Below, in pieces: positions 16,369 to 24,765 of a DNA stretch of 64,000 nt (positions are counted from its first letter, which is position 1; every line of letters begins with the position of its first letter). Source of the DNA: JAKFDI01 sp036676235 (lineage in GTDB: Bacteria > Pseudomonadota > Gammaproteobacteria > Burkholderiales > Burkholderiaceae_C); the NCBI GenBank assembly GCA_036676235.1, contig JAKFDI010000014.1, forward strand, positions 76,441 to 140,440, read 5' to 3'. Below the pieces are notes generated by a model. It was given only the letters and a program-made list of their open reading frames with translations, was not told the DNA's origin and searched no databases. The position numbers and the translations under genes are program-made.

Positions 16369-18447
16369 TCAGCGCCCGTCGTCAACCGGCACTGCCGCCG
16401 CAGCCCGTGCGGCCGCTGCGGCGCGCAAGGCCTTGAGCTTCTCGCGCGGGTCTTCCTTCGCCACCACCTCATGCAGTTTCATCTCGCCGATGAAGCGGCT
16501 GGGCACACCCTGCACCGTGTCGCGGCCCTTCTTGCGGCGGCGCAAGGTGCTCACGGCGAGCGTCGTTCGCGCGCGGGTGATGCCCACGTACATGAGGCGG
16601 CGCTCTTCTTCCAGCCGCTGCGGCGTCATCTCGTCGTCATCGCTCTTGAAGGGCAGCAGCCCTTCGTTCACACCGGCCAGCACCACATGCGGCCACTCCA
16701 GACCCTTGCTCGCATGCAGCGTCGACAGCGTGACGACATCCTGCTCGTCGCCGCGTTCGGCGAGGCTGATGATGACGGAGATGGTCTGCGCGACGTCGAG
16801 CACGCTCTTCTTCTCGGTCTCGACGGTGGAGCCGCCGTCGTTCTCGATCTCGCCGCCGCAGCGCTTGGCGATCCAGTCGACGAAATCGAGCACGTTGCTC
16901 CAGCGGCTCGCGGCAAGCTTGTCGCTGTCTTCGCCGTCGTGCAGGTGCTTCTCGTAGTCGATGTCCTTCAGCCAGCCGAGCAGCAGCGCCTTCGCGTCCT
17001 CGCTGCCGACGGTGTGGCGCGCGCGGTACTCGAGGTCGTTCACGTAGCGGCCGAATTCGTGCAGCGAACCGATCGCGCGTGCACTCACCACCGCGCCCAG
17101 GCTCTCGGCGAACAGCGCTTCGTAGAGGCTCGTCTTCCACTTGGACGCGAACTCGCCGAGCTGGCCCAGCGTCTGGTGGCCGATGCCGCGCTTGGGCGTG
17201 GTCACGGCGCGCAGGAAGGCCGGATCGTCGTCGTTGTTCACCAGCAGGCGCAGCCAGCCGCACAGGTCCTTGATCTCGGCGCGGTCGAAGAAGCTCTGCC
17301 CGCCCGACACCTTGTAGGGAATGTTGGCCTTGCGCAGTGCCTTCTCGAACGAACGCGCCAGGTGGTTGGCGCGGTAGAGGATGGCGAAGTCCTTGAACTG
17401 CACCTGCCCGCCCTCGCCTCGGAGCGACTGGATGCGCGCCACGGCACGTTCGGCCTCGTGCTCCTCGCCGTCGCACTCGACCACGCGCACCGGCTCGCCG
17501 TCGCCGAGGTCGCTCCACAGCTTCTTCTCGAACAGCTTGGGGTTGTGGCCGATCACCGCGTTGGCCGCGCGCAGGATGTGGCCGGTGGAGCGGTAGTTCT
17601 GCTCCAGCGGAATCACCTTCAGCGCCGGGAACTCCTGCGGCAGGCGGCGCAGGTTGTCGATGGTGGCGCCGCGCCAGCCGTAGATGCTCTGGTCGTCGTC
17701 ACCCACGGCGGTGAGCATGGCGCGCTCGCCGACCAGGCTTTTGAGCAGCTCGTACTGGATGGTGTTGGTGTCCTGGTACTCGTCGACCAGCACGTAGCGC
17801 AGCGTCTCTTGCCACTTGGCGCGGCATTCGGCGTCGCGCAGCAGCAGCTTGTGCGGCAGGCTGATGAGGTCGTCGAAATCCACGGCCTGGTAGGCGGCCA
17901 GGCGCTCCTCGTAGCGCGCCATCACCTGCTGCGCGACACGCTCGTCTTCGTTGGCCGGCGCGACCTGATCGCTCGCCAGCCCCTGGTTCTTCCACAGGCT
18001 GATGGCCCACTGCCAACGGCGCGCGAGGTTGTTGTCGGTCGAGCCGCCGGCTTCCTTGAGGATGCCCAGCACGTCGTCGCTGTCGAAGATGCTGAACTGC
18101 GGCTTCAGGCCGAGTCGCTCACCCTCCTCGCGCAGGATGCGCACGCCGAGCGAATGGAAGGTGCTGATGACCAGGTGCTTGGCGGCACGCGGCCCGATCA
18201 GGCCCTTGGCACGCTCGCGCATCTCGGCCGCGGCCTTGTTGGTGAAGGTGATGGCGGCGATCTGCGCCGGCGCATAACCCGCCTGCAGCAGGCGCGCGAT
18301 CTTGTGGGTGATGACGCGCGTCTTGCCCGATCCGGCGCCGGCCAGCACCAGGCAGGGGCCGTCGAGGTGGTGCACCGCCTCGAGCTGGGCGGGGTTCAGG
18401 GACGGGGGAGCGGCGGACACGAAGGCGGGGCGAAAACAGCTGGCCAT
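16369..18447 (-). CDS. rep: UvrD/Rep-type superfamily 1 DNA helicase
   Basis: 692 residues. LNPAQLEAVHHLDGPCLVLAGAGSGKT has the Q motif and Walker A (about 36-43), followed by ITFTNKAAAEM (motif Ia), LVDEYQDTN (motif II), DDQSIYGWRGA (motif III) and SLHASKGLEWPHV (motif V). Length and sequence are closest to the Rep branch (E. coli Rep is 673 residues), a 3'-5' helicase that clears replication forks; PcrA/UvrD is the alternative. I used the ATG at 18447; ATGs at 18462 and 18483 add short unconserved tails and none has a strong ribosome site. No partner gene is nearby. Confidence 0.88.
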   Translation of the reverse strand: MASCFRPAFVSAAPPSLNPAQLEAVHHLDGPCLVLAGAGSGKTRVITHKIARLLQAGYAPAQIAAITFTNKAAAEMRERAKGLIGPRAAKHLVISTFHSLGVRILREEGERLGLKPQFSIFDSDDVLGILKEAGGSTDNNLARRWQWAISLWKNQGLASDQVAPANEDERVAQQVMARYEERLAAYQAVDFDDLISLPHKLLLRDAECRAKWQETLRYVLVDEYQDTNTIQYELLKSLVGERAMLTAVGDDDQSIYGWRGATIDNLRRLPQEFPALKVIPLEQNYRSTGHILRAANAVIGHNPKLFEKKLWSDLGDGEPVRVVECDGEEHEAERAVARIQSLRGEGGQVQFKDFAILYRANHLARSFEKALRKANIPYKVSGGQSFFDRAEIKDLCGWLRLLVNNDDDPAFLRAVTTPKRGIGHQTLGQLGEFASKWKTSLYEALFAESLGAVVSARAIGSLHEFGRYVNDLEYRARHTVGSEDAKALLLGWLKDIDYEKHLHDGEDSDKLAASRWSNVLDFVDWIAKRCGGEIENDGGSTVETEKKSVLDVAQTISVIISLAERGDEQDVVTLSTLHASKGLEWPHVVLAGVNEGLLPFKSDDDEMTPQRLEEERRLMYVGITRARTTLAVSTLRRRKKGRDTVQGVPSRFIGEMKLHEVVAKEDPREKLKALRAAAAARAAAAVPVDDGR

Positions 18448-18482
18448 GATAGCCAGCGCCATACAGGTAGAAGTCCGTCGCA

Positions 18483-18577
18483 CTGAGGTATCGAAGTGCC
18501 GCGCGCGCCAGGCTTCGATACCTCAGCCCGATCCTTCGATACCTCAGGACGAACGGGTTCAGGCTTCGATACCTCAG
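18483..18577. repeat. four copies of CTTCGATACCTCAG
   Basis: A 14-base sequence occurs once inverted (18483-18496) and three times direct (18513-18526, 18534-18547, 18564-18577) between the helicase and the AEC transporter. The copies are followed by CCCGA or GACGAAC. That layout matches the TTCGACAGGCTCAG repeats elsewhere in the window, so it looks like a diverged member of the same family arranged as a small cluster. Confidence 0.9.
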
Positions 18578-18626
18578 CCCGAACGGAGCGTTGGGCGACC
18601 CCGCTTGCGATACTCCCCGCCGCCGC

Positions 18627-19598
18627 ATGCAAGCCATCCTCGCCGTCACGATTCCGTTCTTCGCCCTGGTGCTCTGCGGCTGGCTGGCGGCGCAGCGTCG
18701 CGTGCTGCCCGAAGCGGCGATCCCCGGGCTCAACGCCTACGTGCTGTTCTTCGCCCTGCCGTGCATGCTGTTCCGCTTCGGCGCCAGCATGCCGTTCTCG
18801 CAGCTGATCGACCCAGCGCTCGTTGCCATCTACACGGCGTGCGCGCTGGCGATGGTGGCGCTCACGGTGGCAGCGACGCGCCGCCGCGTCGACCTGAAGA
18901 ACGCCGCCTTCGGCGCGCTGGTGGCCGCCTTCCCGAACACCGGTTTCATGGGCGTGCCGCTGCTGGTCGCCCTGCTGGGCGAGCGCGCGGCCGGGCCGGT
19001 GATCAGCACCATCCTCGTCGACCTCGTGCTCACCAGCACGCTGTGCCTGGCCATCGCGCAGATGCCGGTGACGGCGCGCGGTGCCGAAGGCGCCAACCTC
19101 GGACCTTCGGTCCTGCGCTCGCTGCGCGCGGCGCTGACCAACCCGCTGCCCTGGGCCATTGGCCTGGGCGCGGTGGCGGCGGCACTCGATGTGCGCCTGC
19201 CGGGGCCGGCCGCCGAGGTGGTGCGGCTGCTCGCCGAATCGGCCACGCCGGTGGCGCTGTTCACCATCGGCGCGGTGCTGTGGCGCGCCGGTCAGCATGC
19301 GCACACGCGCACGCCGGTCGCCGATTTCCTGCCGGTGGCGCTGTTCAAGCTGCTGCTGCATCCGGCGCTGGTGCTGTGCGCCGGCCTGCTGGCGCGCGCC
19401 GCCGGCGTCGATGTGCCGGCCTTCGGCTTGACGGTGCTGGTGCTCGCCGCCGCCCTGCCCAGCGCCAGCAACGTCTCGCTGCTGGCCGAGCGTTATGGGG
19501 CGGACAACGGCCGGGTGGCGCGCATCATCATGGCGAGCACCGTGCTCGCCTTCGCCAGCTTCTCCGTGCTGGCGTGGGTACTGGGCGCAGGCAATTGA
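18627..19598 (+). CDS. AEC (auxin efflux carrier) family transporter
   Basis: 323-residue inner-membrane transporter with about ten helices. It begins MQAILAVTIPFFALVLCGWL and carries the conserved PNTGFMGVPL half-way motif (about residues 103-112) of the AEC/malonate transporter family. The ATG at 18627 was chosen because the longer frame starts within the upstream repeat cluster. Bacterial relatives move small organic acids such as malonate; the cargo here is not deducible. It stands alone on its strand before the ahpC promoter region. Confidence 0.9.
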   Translation: MQAILAVTIPFFALVLCGWLAAQRRVLPEAAIPGLNAYVLFFALPCMLFRFGASMPFSQLIDPALVAIYTACALAMVALTVAATRRRVDLKNAAFGALVAAFPNTGFMGVPLLVALLGERAAGPVISTILVDLVLTSTLCLAIAQMPVTARGAEGANLGPSVLRSLRAALTNPLPWAIGLGAVAAALDVRLPGPAAEVVRLLAESATPVALFTIGAVLWRAGQHAHTRTPVADFLPVALFKLLLHPALVLCAGLLARAAGVDVPAFGLTVLVLAAALPSASNVSLLAERYGADNGRVARIIMASTVLAFASFSVLAWVLGAGN

Positions 19599-19700
19599 CG
19601 AACGCTATCGCGGCGCTTTAGTCAATCAACTTCCAAACATCTACACCGCCCCGACGTATTCAGTACGCGCCGGCTGCCTGGCGTTTGATCGCCCCATCGA

Positions 19701-19721
19701 ATAGCCATACGCTATTTGACA
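19701..19721 (+). promoter_or_regulatory. OxyR-like half-site abutting a -35 hexamer upstream of ahpC
   Basis: ATAGCCATACGCTAT (19701-19715) matches the outer ATAG-N7-CTAT frame of an OxyR half-site. It is followed directly by TTGACA (19716-19721), a perfect sigma-70 -35. A -10 about 17-19 bases on is weak (CGACAA/ACAAAT, 19739-19746). OxyR normally sits next to the -35, and ahpC is a classic target. The inner bases of the half-site do not match the consensus and a second half-site is not obvious. Nothing else is seen in the gap 19599-19804. Confidence 0.55.
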
Positions 19722-19804
19722 GATTCCCCCAATCAATTCGACAAATGCTGCACTGCAGCCAAAAATACAGCTTGTTCGTCACCCATCCACAGGAGAAAAC
19801 ATCG

Positions 19805-20368
19805 ATGTCCGTCATCAACACGCAAGTCAAGCCCTTCAAGTCCACCGCCTACAAGAACGGCAAGTTCGTTGACGTGAGCGACGAGAACCTCGCGGGCAAG
19901 TGGTCGGTGGTCGTGTTCTATCCGGCCGACTTCACCTTCGTGTGCCCGACCGAACTGGAAGACCTGGCTGACAACCACGCCGAGTTCGAGAAGCTGGGCG
20001 TGCAGATCTTCAGCGTGTCCACCGACACCCACTTCTCGCACAAGGCCTGGCACGACACGTCGGATGCCATCGGCAAGATCCAGTACGCCATGATCGGCGA
20101 CCCGACCGGCGCCATCACGCGCAACTTCGAAGTCATGCGCGAAGACCAGGGCCTGGCTGATCGCGGCACCTTCATCATCGACCCGAAGGGCGTGATCCAG
20201 GCCGTGGAAATCACCGCCGAAGGCATTGGCCGCGACGCCAAGGAACTGCTGCGCAAGGTCAAGGCCGCGCAGTACGTGGCCGCGCACCCGGGCGAGGTCT
20301 GCCCCGCCAAGTGGAGCGAAGGCGCCAAGACGCTGAAGCCGTCGCTCGATCTGGTCGGAAAAATCTGA
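19805..20368 (+). CDS. ahpC: alkyl hydroperoxide reductase, peroxiredoxin subunit AhpC
   Basis: 187 residues, the same length as E. coli AhpC. The peroxidatic Cys47 lies in ADFTFVCPTE and the resolving Cys166 in HPGEVCPAKW, making this a typical 2-Cys peroxiredoxin that reduces H2O2 and alkyl hydroperoxides in the cytoplasm. The ATG at 19805 has ACAGGAGAA upstream. AhpF, its dedicated reductase, follows after 152 bases. The gap holds a copy of the three-hairpin element that starts at this gene's stop codon, which may lower ahpF expression relative to ahpC. An OxyR-like site precedes the gene. Confidence 0.97.
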   Translation: MSVINTQVKPFKSTAYKNGKFVDVSDENLAGKWSVVVFYPADFTFVCPTELEDLADNHAEFEKLGVQIFSVSTDTHFSHKAWHDTSDAIGKIQYAMIGDPTGAITRNFEVMREDQGLADRGTFIIDPKGVIQAVEITAEGIGRDAKELLRKVKAAQYVAAHPGEVCPAKWSEGAKTLKPSLDLVGKI

Positions 20369-20451
20369 CCCACCCCGGAGCGCCTGACGGCGCTCCGCTC
20401 AAGGGGCGCGGCCAGCGGACCGGCAAAGCCGGATCCGCGGCCACCGCTTGA
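20368..20451. repeat. three-hairpin element, copy 2 (3' of ahpC), terminator-like
   Basis: Inverted relative to copy 1. It begins at the final base of the ahpC stop (TGA-CCCACCCC) and contains GGAGCGCC-TGAC-GGCGCTCC (20377-20396), an eight-base perfect stem, then a degenerate C-run hairpin and the GGATCC hairpin. It lies between two genes of one functional unit, so it may act as an attenuator or 3'-end stabiliser for ahpC mRNA. Confidence 0.8.
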
Positions 20452-20520
20452 TGAGACGCGCCTTGCCTCACGAGGGTCTGGCGCGCGATGAGAAGACACG
20501 AAAAGGAACAGGAGCACACG

Positions 20521-22089
20521 ATGCTGGACGACAACCTCAAGGCCCAACTCGGCGCGTACCTCGAGCGCGTGACGCAACCCTTCGAGATCGTCGCCTCGCT
20601 GAGCGACTCCGAGAGCTCCCGCGACATGCTGAGCCTGCTGCAGACCATCCACGGCCTGCGCAGCGACAAGATCACCTTGCGCACCGACGGCCAAGCCGCG
20701 CGCAAGCCCTCGTTCACCCTGCAACGCGCCGGCACCGACACGCGGCTGCGCTTCGCCGGCCTGCCACTGGGCCATGAGTTCACCTCGCTGGTGCTGGCGC
20801 TGCTGTGGACCGGCGGCCACCCGCCCAAGGTGGAGCCTGAGGTCATCGAGCAGATCAAGGCACTGAAGGGCGACTTCGACTTCGAGGTCTACATGTCCCT
20901 GACCTGCCACAACTGCCCGGACGTGGTGCAGGCGCTGACGCTGATGGCCATCCTCAACCCGGACGTGAAGACCACCGTCATCGAAGGCGGCACCTTCCAG
21001 GAAGAGGTCGATGCGCGCCAGATCATGGCCGTGCCCCTGGTCTTCCTCAACGGCGAGGTCTTCGGCTCCGGCCGCATGACGGTCGAGGAAATCGTTGCCA
21101 AGCTCGACACTGGCGCAGCCGCACGCGACGCCGACAAGCTCTCGGCCAAGGACCCGTACGACGTGCTCATCGTCGGCGGCGGCCCGGCGGCGTCTGCGGC
21201 GGCGGTGTATGCCGCGCGCAAGGGCATCCGCACCGGCATCGCGGCCGAGCGCTTCGGCGGCCAGGTCAACGACACGCTGGCGATCGAGAACTACATCTCG
21301 GTGCTGGAAACCGACGGCCCGAAGTTTGCGCTCGCGCTTGAATCCCACACGCGGGCCTACGACGTGGACATCATGAATTTGCAGCGCGCCGACAAGCTGG
21401 TGCCGGCCGCGCAGCCGGGCGGCCTGATCGAGGTGCAGCTCGCCAACGGCGGCGTGCTCAAGGGCAAGTCGGTGATCCTGTCCACCGGCGCGCGCTGGCG
21501 CAACGTCAACGTGCCGGGCGAGCAGGAATACCGCAACAAGGGCGTGGCCTACTGCCCGCACTGCGACGGCCCGCTGTTCAAGGGCAAGCGCGTGTCGGTG
21601 ATCGGCGGTGGCAACTCCGGCGTCGAGGCGGCCATCGATCTCGCGGGCCTGGTGGCGCACGTGACGCTGATCGAGTTTGCCGACCAGTTGAAGGCGGATG
21701 CCGTGCTCGTGCGCAAGCTGCAGAGCCTGCCCAACGTGACGATCCACACCAACGCCCAGACGACGGAGATCACCGGTGCCGACGGGCGCGTCAACGGCCT
21801 GCGCTACAAGGACCGCGCCACTGGCGAGGAACACCTGGTCGAGCTGGAAGGCGTGTTCGTGCAGATCGGGCTGGTGCCCAACACCGAATGGCTCAAGGGC
21901 ACGGTGGAGCTGTCCAAGTACGGCGAGGTCATCGTCGATGCGAAGGGCGCGACGAACGTGCCGGGCGTGTTCGCCGCAGGCGACTGCACGACGACGCCGT
22001 ACAAGCAGATCGTCATCGCCGCCGGGGATGGGGCGAAGGCGGCGCTGGGGGCGTTCGATCATCTGATCCGGAGTTCGGTGGGGGCGTAG
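20521..22089 (+). CDS. ahpF: alkyl hydroperoxide reductase subunit F
   Basis: 522 residues. The N-terminal tandem thioredoxin-like domain has SLTCHNCPD (Cys129/Cys132). A FAD domain begins at about 215 (IVGGGPAAS), the second redox pair is YCPHCDG (Cys345/Cys348), the NADH-binding VIGGGNSGVEAA follows, and the C-terminus has FAAGDCTTTPYKQ. The cysteine positions coincide with E. coli AhpF. The protein passes electrons from NADH to AhpC. The start at 20521 is preceded by ACAGGAG. It converges with priA across two stacked repeat units. Confidence 0.97.
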   Translation: MLDDNLKAQLGAYLERVTQPFEIVASLSDSESSRDMLSLLQTIHGLRSDKITLRTDGQAARKPSFTLQRAGTDTRLRFAGLPLGHEFTSLVLALLWTGGHPPKVEPEVIEQIKALKGDFDFEVYMSLTCHNCPDVVQALTLMAILNPDVKTTVIEGGTFQEEVDARQIMAVPLVFLNGEVFGSGRMTVEEIVAKLDTGAAARDADKLSAKDPYDVLIVGGGPAASAAAVYAARKGIRTGIAAERFGGQVNDTLAIENYISVLETDGPKFALALESHTRAYDVDIMNLQRADKLVPAAQPGGLIEVQLANGGVLKGKSVILSTGARWRNVNVPGEQEYRNKGVAYCPHCDGPLFKGKRVSVIGGGNSGVEAAIDLAGLVAHVTLIEFADQLKADAVLVRKLQSLPNVTIHTNAQTTEITGADGRVNGLRYKDRATGEEHLVELEGVFVQIGLVPNTEWLKGTVELSKYGEVIVDAKGATNVPGVFAAGDCTTTPYKQIVIAAGDGAKAALGAFDHLIRSSVGA

Positions 22090-22101
22090 GCGTCCCACTG
22101 T

Positions 22102-22224
22102 CCCGTTCGCCCTGAGCAGGGACTGAGCCTGTCGAAGACCCGTCCGTCGAAGGGTCCGTACCCGCGCGCAACGGCGGCTTCGGCAAGCTCAGCCGGACCC
22201 TTCGACAGGCTCAGGGCGAACGGG
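22102..22224. repeat. TTCGACAGGCTCAG palindromic unit near ahpF 3' end
   Basis: Outer inverted arms CCCGTTCGCCCTGAGC (from 22103) and GCTCAGGGCGAACGGGG (to 22224), with inner GAGCCTGTCGAAG and CTTCGGCAAGCTCAG copies between them. Same family as 5797-5888 and 11289-11409, and directly followed by a three-hairpin element. Confidence 0.85.
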
Positions 22225-22238
22225 GTAGCGGGAGGTTT

Positions 22239-22327
22239 GATCAAGCGAACACCGCGGATCCGGCTTCGCCGGTCCGCTGGTGTTGCCCCCTTGAGGGGGA
22301 GCGGCCGCCGGCCGCTCCGGGGGTGGG
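22239..22327. repeat. three-hairpin element, copy 3 (3' of priA)
   Basis: GGATCCGGC/GCCGGTCC hairpin, CCCCC-TTGA-GGGGG, then GAGCGGCC-GCC-GGCCGCTC and GGGGGTGGG ending at the priA stop codon. The second stem is longer than in copy 1 and different in sequence, yet perfectly paired. It probably terminates transcription from the convergent ahpF and priA genes. Confidence 0.85.
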
Positions 22328-24418
22328 TCAAATCGTCAACGGATCCACATCCACCGCCCAACGCAGGATGCGCTGCCCCGGCCCCTTGCGTTCGCCGCGC
22401 ATCGCATGCAGCGCCGGCAGCCACAGCGCCAGCAGCCGCTGCAGCGCCACCCGCGACGGCGACTCGACCAGCATCTGCATGCGCTCCACGTCCGCCACGC
22501 GCGACACGCTCATCGGCACCGGCGAGTAGATCGCCACGGCATCGGCTCCCGGCAGTTGCTGCGCCGCATCCGACGCCGCCTGCAGAAAGTCCCGCGCCGC
22601 CTCGGCGGTCTTGGCCTCGGCGCGCAGCATCGCCAGGTGCGCGTACGGTGGCAGCCCAGCCATCTCGCGCTCCTTCAGCTGGCTCTCGGCAAAGGCCGCG
22701 AAATCGTGCCGGCGCAGCGCCGCATACAGCGCGTGCTGCGGATGCCAGGTCTGCACCCACATCTCGCTCGCGCTCGCCTGCGCCGCATCGCGCCCCGCCC
22801 GCCCCGCAGCCTGCTGCAGCAGCGCGAACAGCCGCTCGGGCGCGCGGAAATCGCTGCTGAACAGCGCGCCGTCCGGGTTCACCGCCGCCACCAGCGTGAT
22901 GCGGCGGAAGTCGTGGCCCTTGGTCACCATCTGCGTGCCCACCAGCACATCCACCTCGCCGGCATGCACGGCGCCGAGCTGCTCTTCGAGCGATCCCTTG
23001 CGCCGCGTCGAATCGGCGTCGATGCGGGCGATGCGGGCACCCGGCAGCAGCGCGCCGAGCTGTTCTTCCAGCCGCTCGGTGCCGCGGCCGATGGGCGCGA
23101 TGTCCAGGTTGCCGCAGTCGGGGCAGGCGCGCGGCACACGCTCGGCCAGGCCGCAGTGGTGGCAGCGCAGCGTGCGGTCGAGCTTGTGGAACACGCGCCA
23201 GGCGCTGCAATGCGGGCAGGCGCTCTTCCAGGCGCAGTCACCGCAGTGCAGCACCGGCGCGTAGCCACGGCGGTTGAGGAAGACGAGGCTCTGCTCCCCG
23301 CGTGCGATGCGCTGCTGCAGCGCCGCCACCAGGGGGGCCGAGAGTGGCGTGCTGCCGCCCTTCGCCTTGGGCTGCAGGTTCATGTCGACCAGCCGCACCT
23401 GCGGCAGCACACCGCCGCCGATGCGCGCCGGCAGCGTGAGCTTGCGGTAGCGCCCTTCCGCCGCGCGATGCCAGCTCTCGAGCGAGGGCGTGGCGGAGCC
23501 GAGCAGCACCTGCGCGCCTTCCAGCCGCCCGCGCATCACCGCCAGGTCGCGCGCCGAGTAACGCGCGCCTTCCTGCTGCTTGTAGGACGGGTCGTGCTCT
23601 TCGTCGACGACGATGAGACCGAGCCGCGGCATCGAGGCAAACACCGCCAGCCGCGTGCCCAGCACCAGATCGGCCAGGCCCAGATGCGCAGCCAGCCAGT
23701 ACCGCAGCCGCTGCGCCGGTGTGAGCGCGCTGTGCAGCGAGACGATGTGCCGGCCGGCAAAGCGTTCGGCGAAGCGCGCCTCGAGCTGCGGCGTGAGGTT
23801 GATCTCGGGCACCAGCACCAGCGCCTGCCGTCCGGCGTCCAGCGCCTGCTGCGCGGCGCGCAGATAGATCTCGGTCTTGCCGCTGCCGGTCACGCCGTGC
23901 AGCAGCGTCGGTGGCGGCGGCCCCTCGCCCGGCTGCAGCGCCAGCGCGGCCAGCACCTCAGCCTGCCCGGCGCTCGGTTCCGGCAGCGCAGCCGGCGCCG
24001 GGGCGGCCGGGGCGCTCGCCAGGTGCTTGTGCAGCTTGGCGATGCGGTTGGCGAGTTGGCGGTCGTCGAGCTTGCGGAGTTCGGGCGGCAGCACCGCGAG
24101 CGCGACCTCGCCGACGCCCCGCTGGTAATAGGCGGCCGCGAATTCGACCAGCCGCCGCCAGGGCTCGCCCAACGGCGGCAGCGAGCGCAAGGCCTCGCCG
24201 AGCGGGCGCAGTTCCACATCGGGCGCGGACGTGGGCGCCCCCCACACCACGCCCGGCACCTCTCGCCGGCCGAGTGGCGCGCGCACCAGCGTGCCGGCCG
24301 GCAAGGCTTCGGTCGTCGCATAGCTGAGCAGCGAACCGATGGCGGCATGCTGCGGCGTATCGAGTGCCACGGCCACCGTCGCTGGCGCGGCCGCCTCAAC
24401 GCCTGACGATTCGAGCAT
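22328..24418 (-). CDS. priA: primosomal replication restart helicase PriA
   Basis: 696 residues. An N-terminal 3'-binding domain (LSYATTEALPAGTLVRAPLGRREVPGVVW) is followed by Walker A LLHGVTGSGKTEIYLRA and the DEEHD box (VVDEEHDPSYKQQEG). The zinc-binding insert has eight cysteines (HCGDC, ACPHC, RCHHC, ACPDC), and QMVTKGHDF/QQAAGRAGR give the later helicase motifs. PriA reloads the replisome at stalled forks. It is transcribed leftward from an unusual low-GC region that contains a perfect DnaA box. The three-hairpin element begins at its stop codon. Confidence 0.96.
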   Translation of the reverse strand: MLESSGVEAAAPATVAVALDTPQHAAIGSLLSYATTEALPAGTLVRAPLGRREVPGVVWGAPTSAPDVELRPLGEALRSLPPLGEPWRRLVEFAAAYYQRGVGEVALAVLPPELRKLDDRQLANRIAKLHKHLASAPAAPAPAALPEPSAGQAEVLAALALQPGEGPPPPTLLHGVTGSGKTEIYLRAAQQALDAGRQALVLVPEINLTPQLEARFAERFAGRHIVSLHSALTPAQRLRYWLAAHLGLADLVLGTRLAVFASMPRLGLIVVDEEHDPSYKQQEGARYSARDLAVMRGRLEGAQVLLGSATPSLESWHRAAEGRYRKLTLPARIGGGVLPQVRLVDMNLQPKAKGGSTPLSAPLVAALQQRIARGEQSLVFLNRRGYAPVLHCGDCAWKSACPHCSAWRVFHKLDRTLRCHHCGLAERVPRACPDCGNLDIAPIGRGTERLEEQLGALLPGARIARIDADSTRRKGSLEEQLGAVHAGEVDVLVGTQMVTKGHDFRRITLVAAVNPDGALFSSDFRAPERLFALLQQAAGRAGRDAAQASASEMWVQTWHPQHALYAALRRHDFAAFAESQLKEREMAGLPPYAHLAMLRAEAKTAEAARDFLQAASDAAQQLPGADAVAIYSPVPMSVSRVADVERMQMLVESPSRVALQRLLALWLPALHAMRGERKGPGQRILRWAVDVDPLTI

Positions 24419-24765
24419 GGCGCTGAAAGCTCACACGTTTTCGAGACAACTGCGGCAAGCCCATGATTCGCAAGGCGTTTGTAGGATTTCCAGTCAAGCT
24501 GTGGATAACTTTGTGGGAAAGATGCCGGAAATCGCGCTAAAGCCTTGATTCACGGCCGCTGCGCTTGGACTGCTCTTTTTATGAGCAACGCAGCGAACCT
24601 CAATGAAATCAACGACTTAGCCAAATTCGCGACAACATCGGATGTTGCGTTGCAACAGTCGGTGACTCGCGACTCCCCCACTTGACATTTGGGGATAAGT
24701 CAAGCCCTGAGCGGCTACTTACTCGGCAAATCTCACAAACGCTGGCGCTCCACCGACGACGCGGC
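24419..24765. other. low-GC intergenic region between hemE and priA
   Basis: This 347-base gap is visibly richer in A/T than the surrounding genes and holds no convincing gene. It contains a perfect DnaA box (24500-24508), a 7+7 palindrome CAACATC-G-GATGTTG (24633-24647), and an inverted repeat CTTGAC...GTCAAG around 24684-24708 enclosing a GGGGATAA. It serves as the priA upstream region and the hemE downstream region; a promoter with good hexamers was not found. Confidence 0.7.
24500..24508 (-). promoter_or_regulatory. consensus DnaA box upstream of priA
   Basis: TGTGGATAA on the plus strand, TTATCCACA on the minus strand, an exact match to the DnaA box consensus. It sits about 80 bases upstream of the priA start. 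A single box suggests DnaA-linked regulation rather than an origin; no cluster of boxes, dnaA or dnaN is visible. Confidence 0.5.

Noticed and set aside
15406..18486. Open frame of over 1000 codons on the plus strand opposite the helicase
   Set aside because: Antisense shadow of the Rep-type helicase, which has every SF1 helicase motif on the minus strand.
22102..22327. Possible CRISPR or tandem array in the ahpF-priA gap
   Set aside because: The repeats are palindromic units of two different families, not regularly spaced direct repeats with unique spacers.
24500..24508. Replication origin suggested by the DnaA box
   Set aside because: Only one consensus box is present, with no box cluster, AT-rich unwinding element, dnaA, dnaN or parAB nearby.
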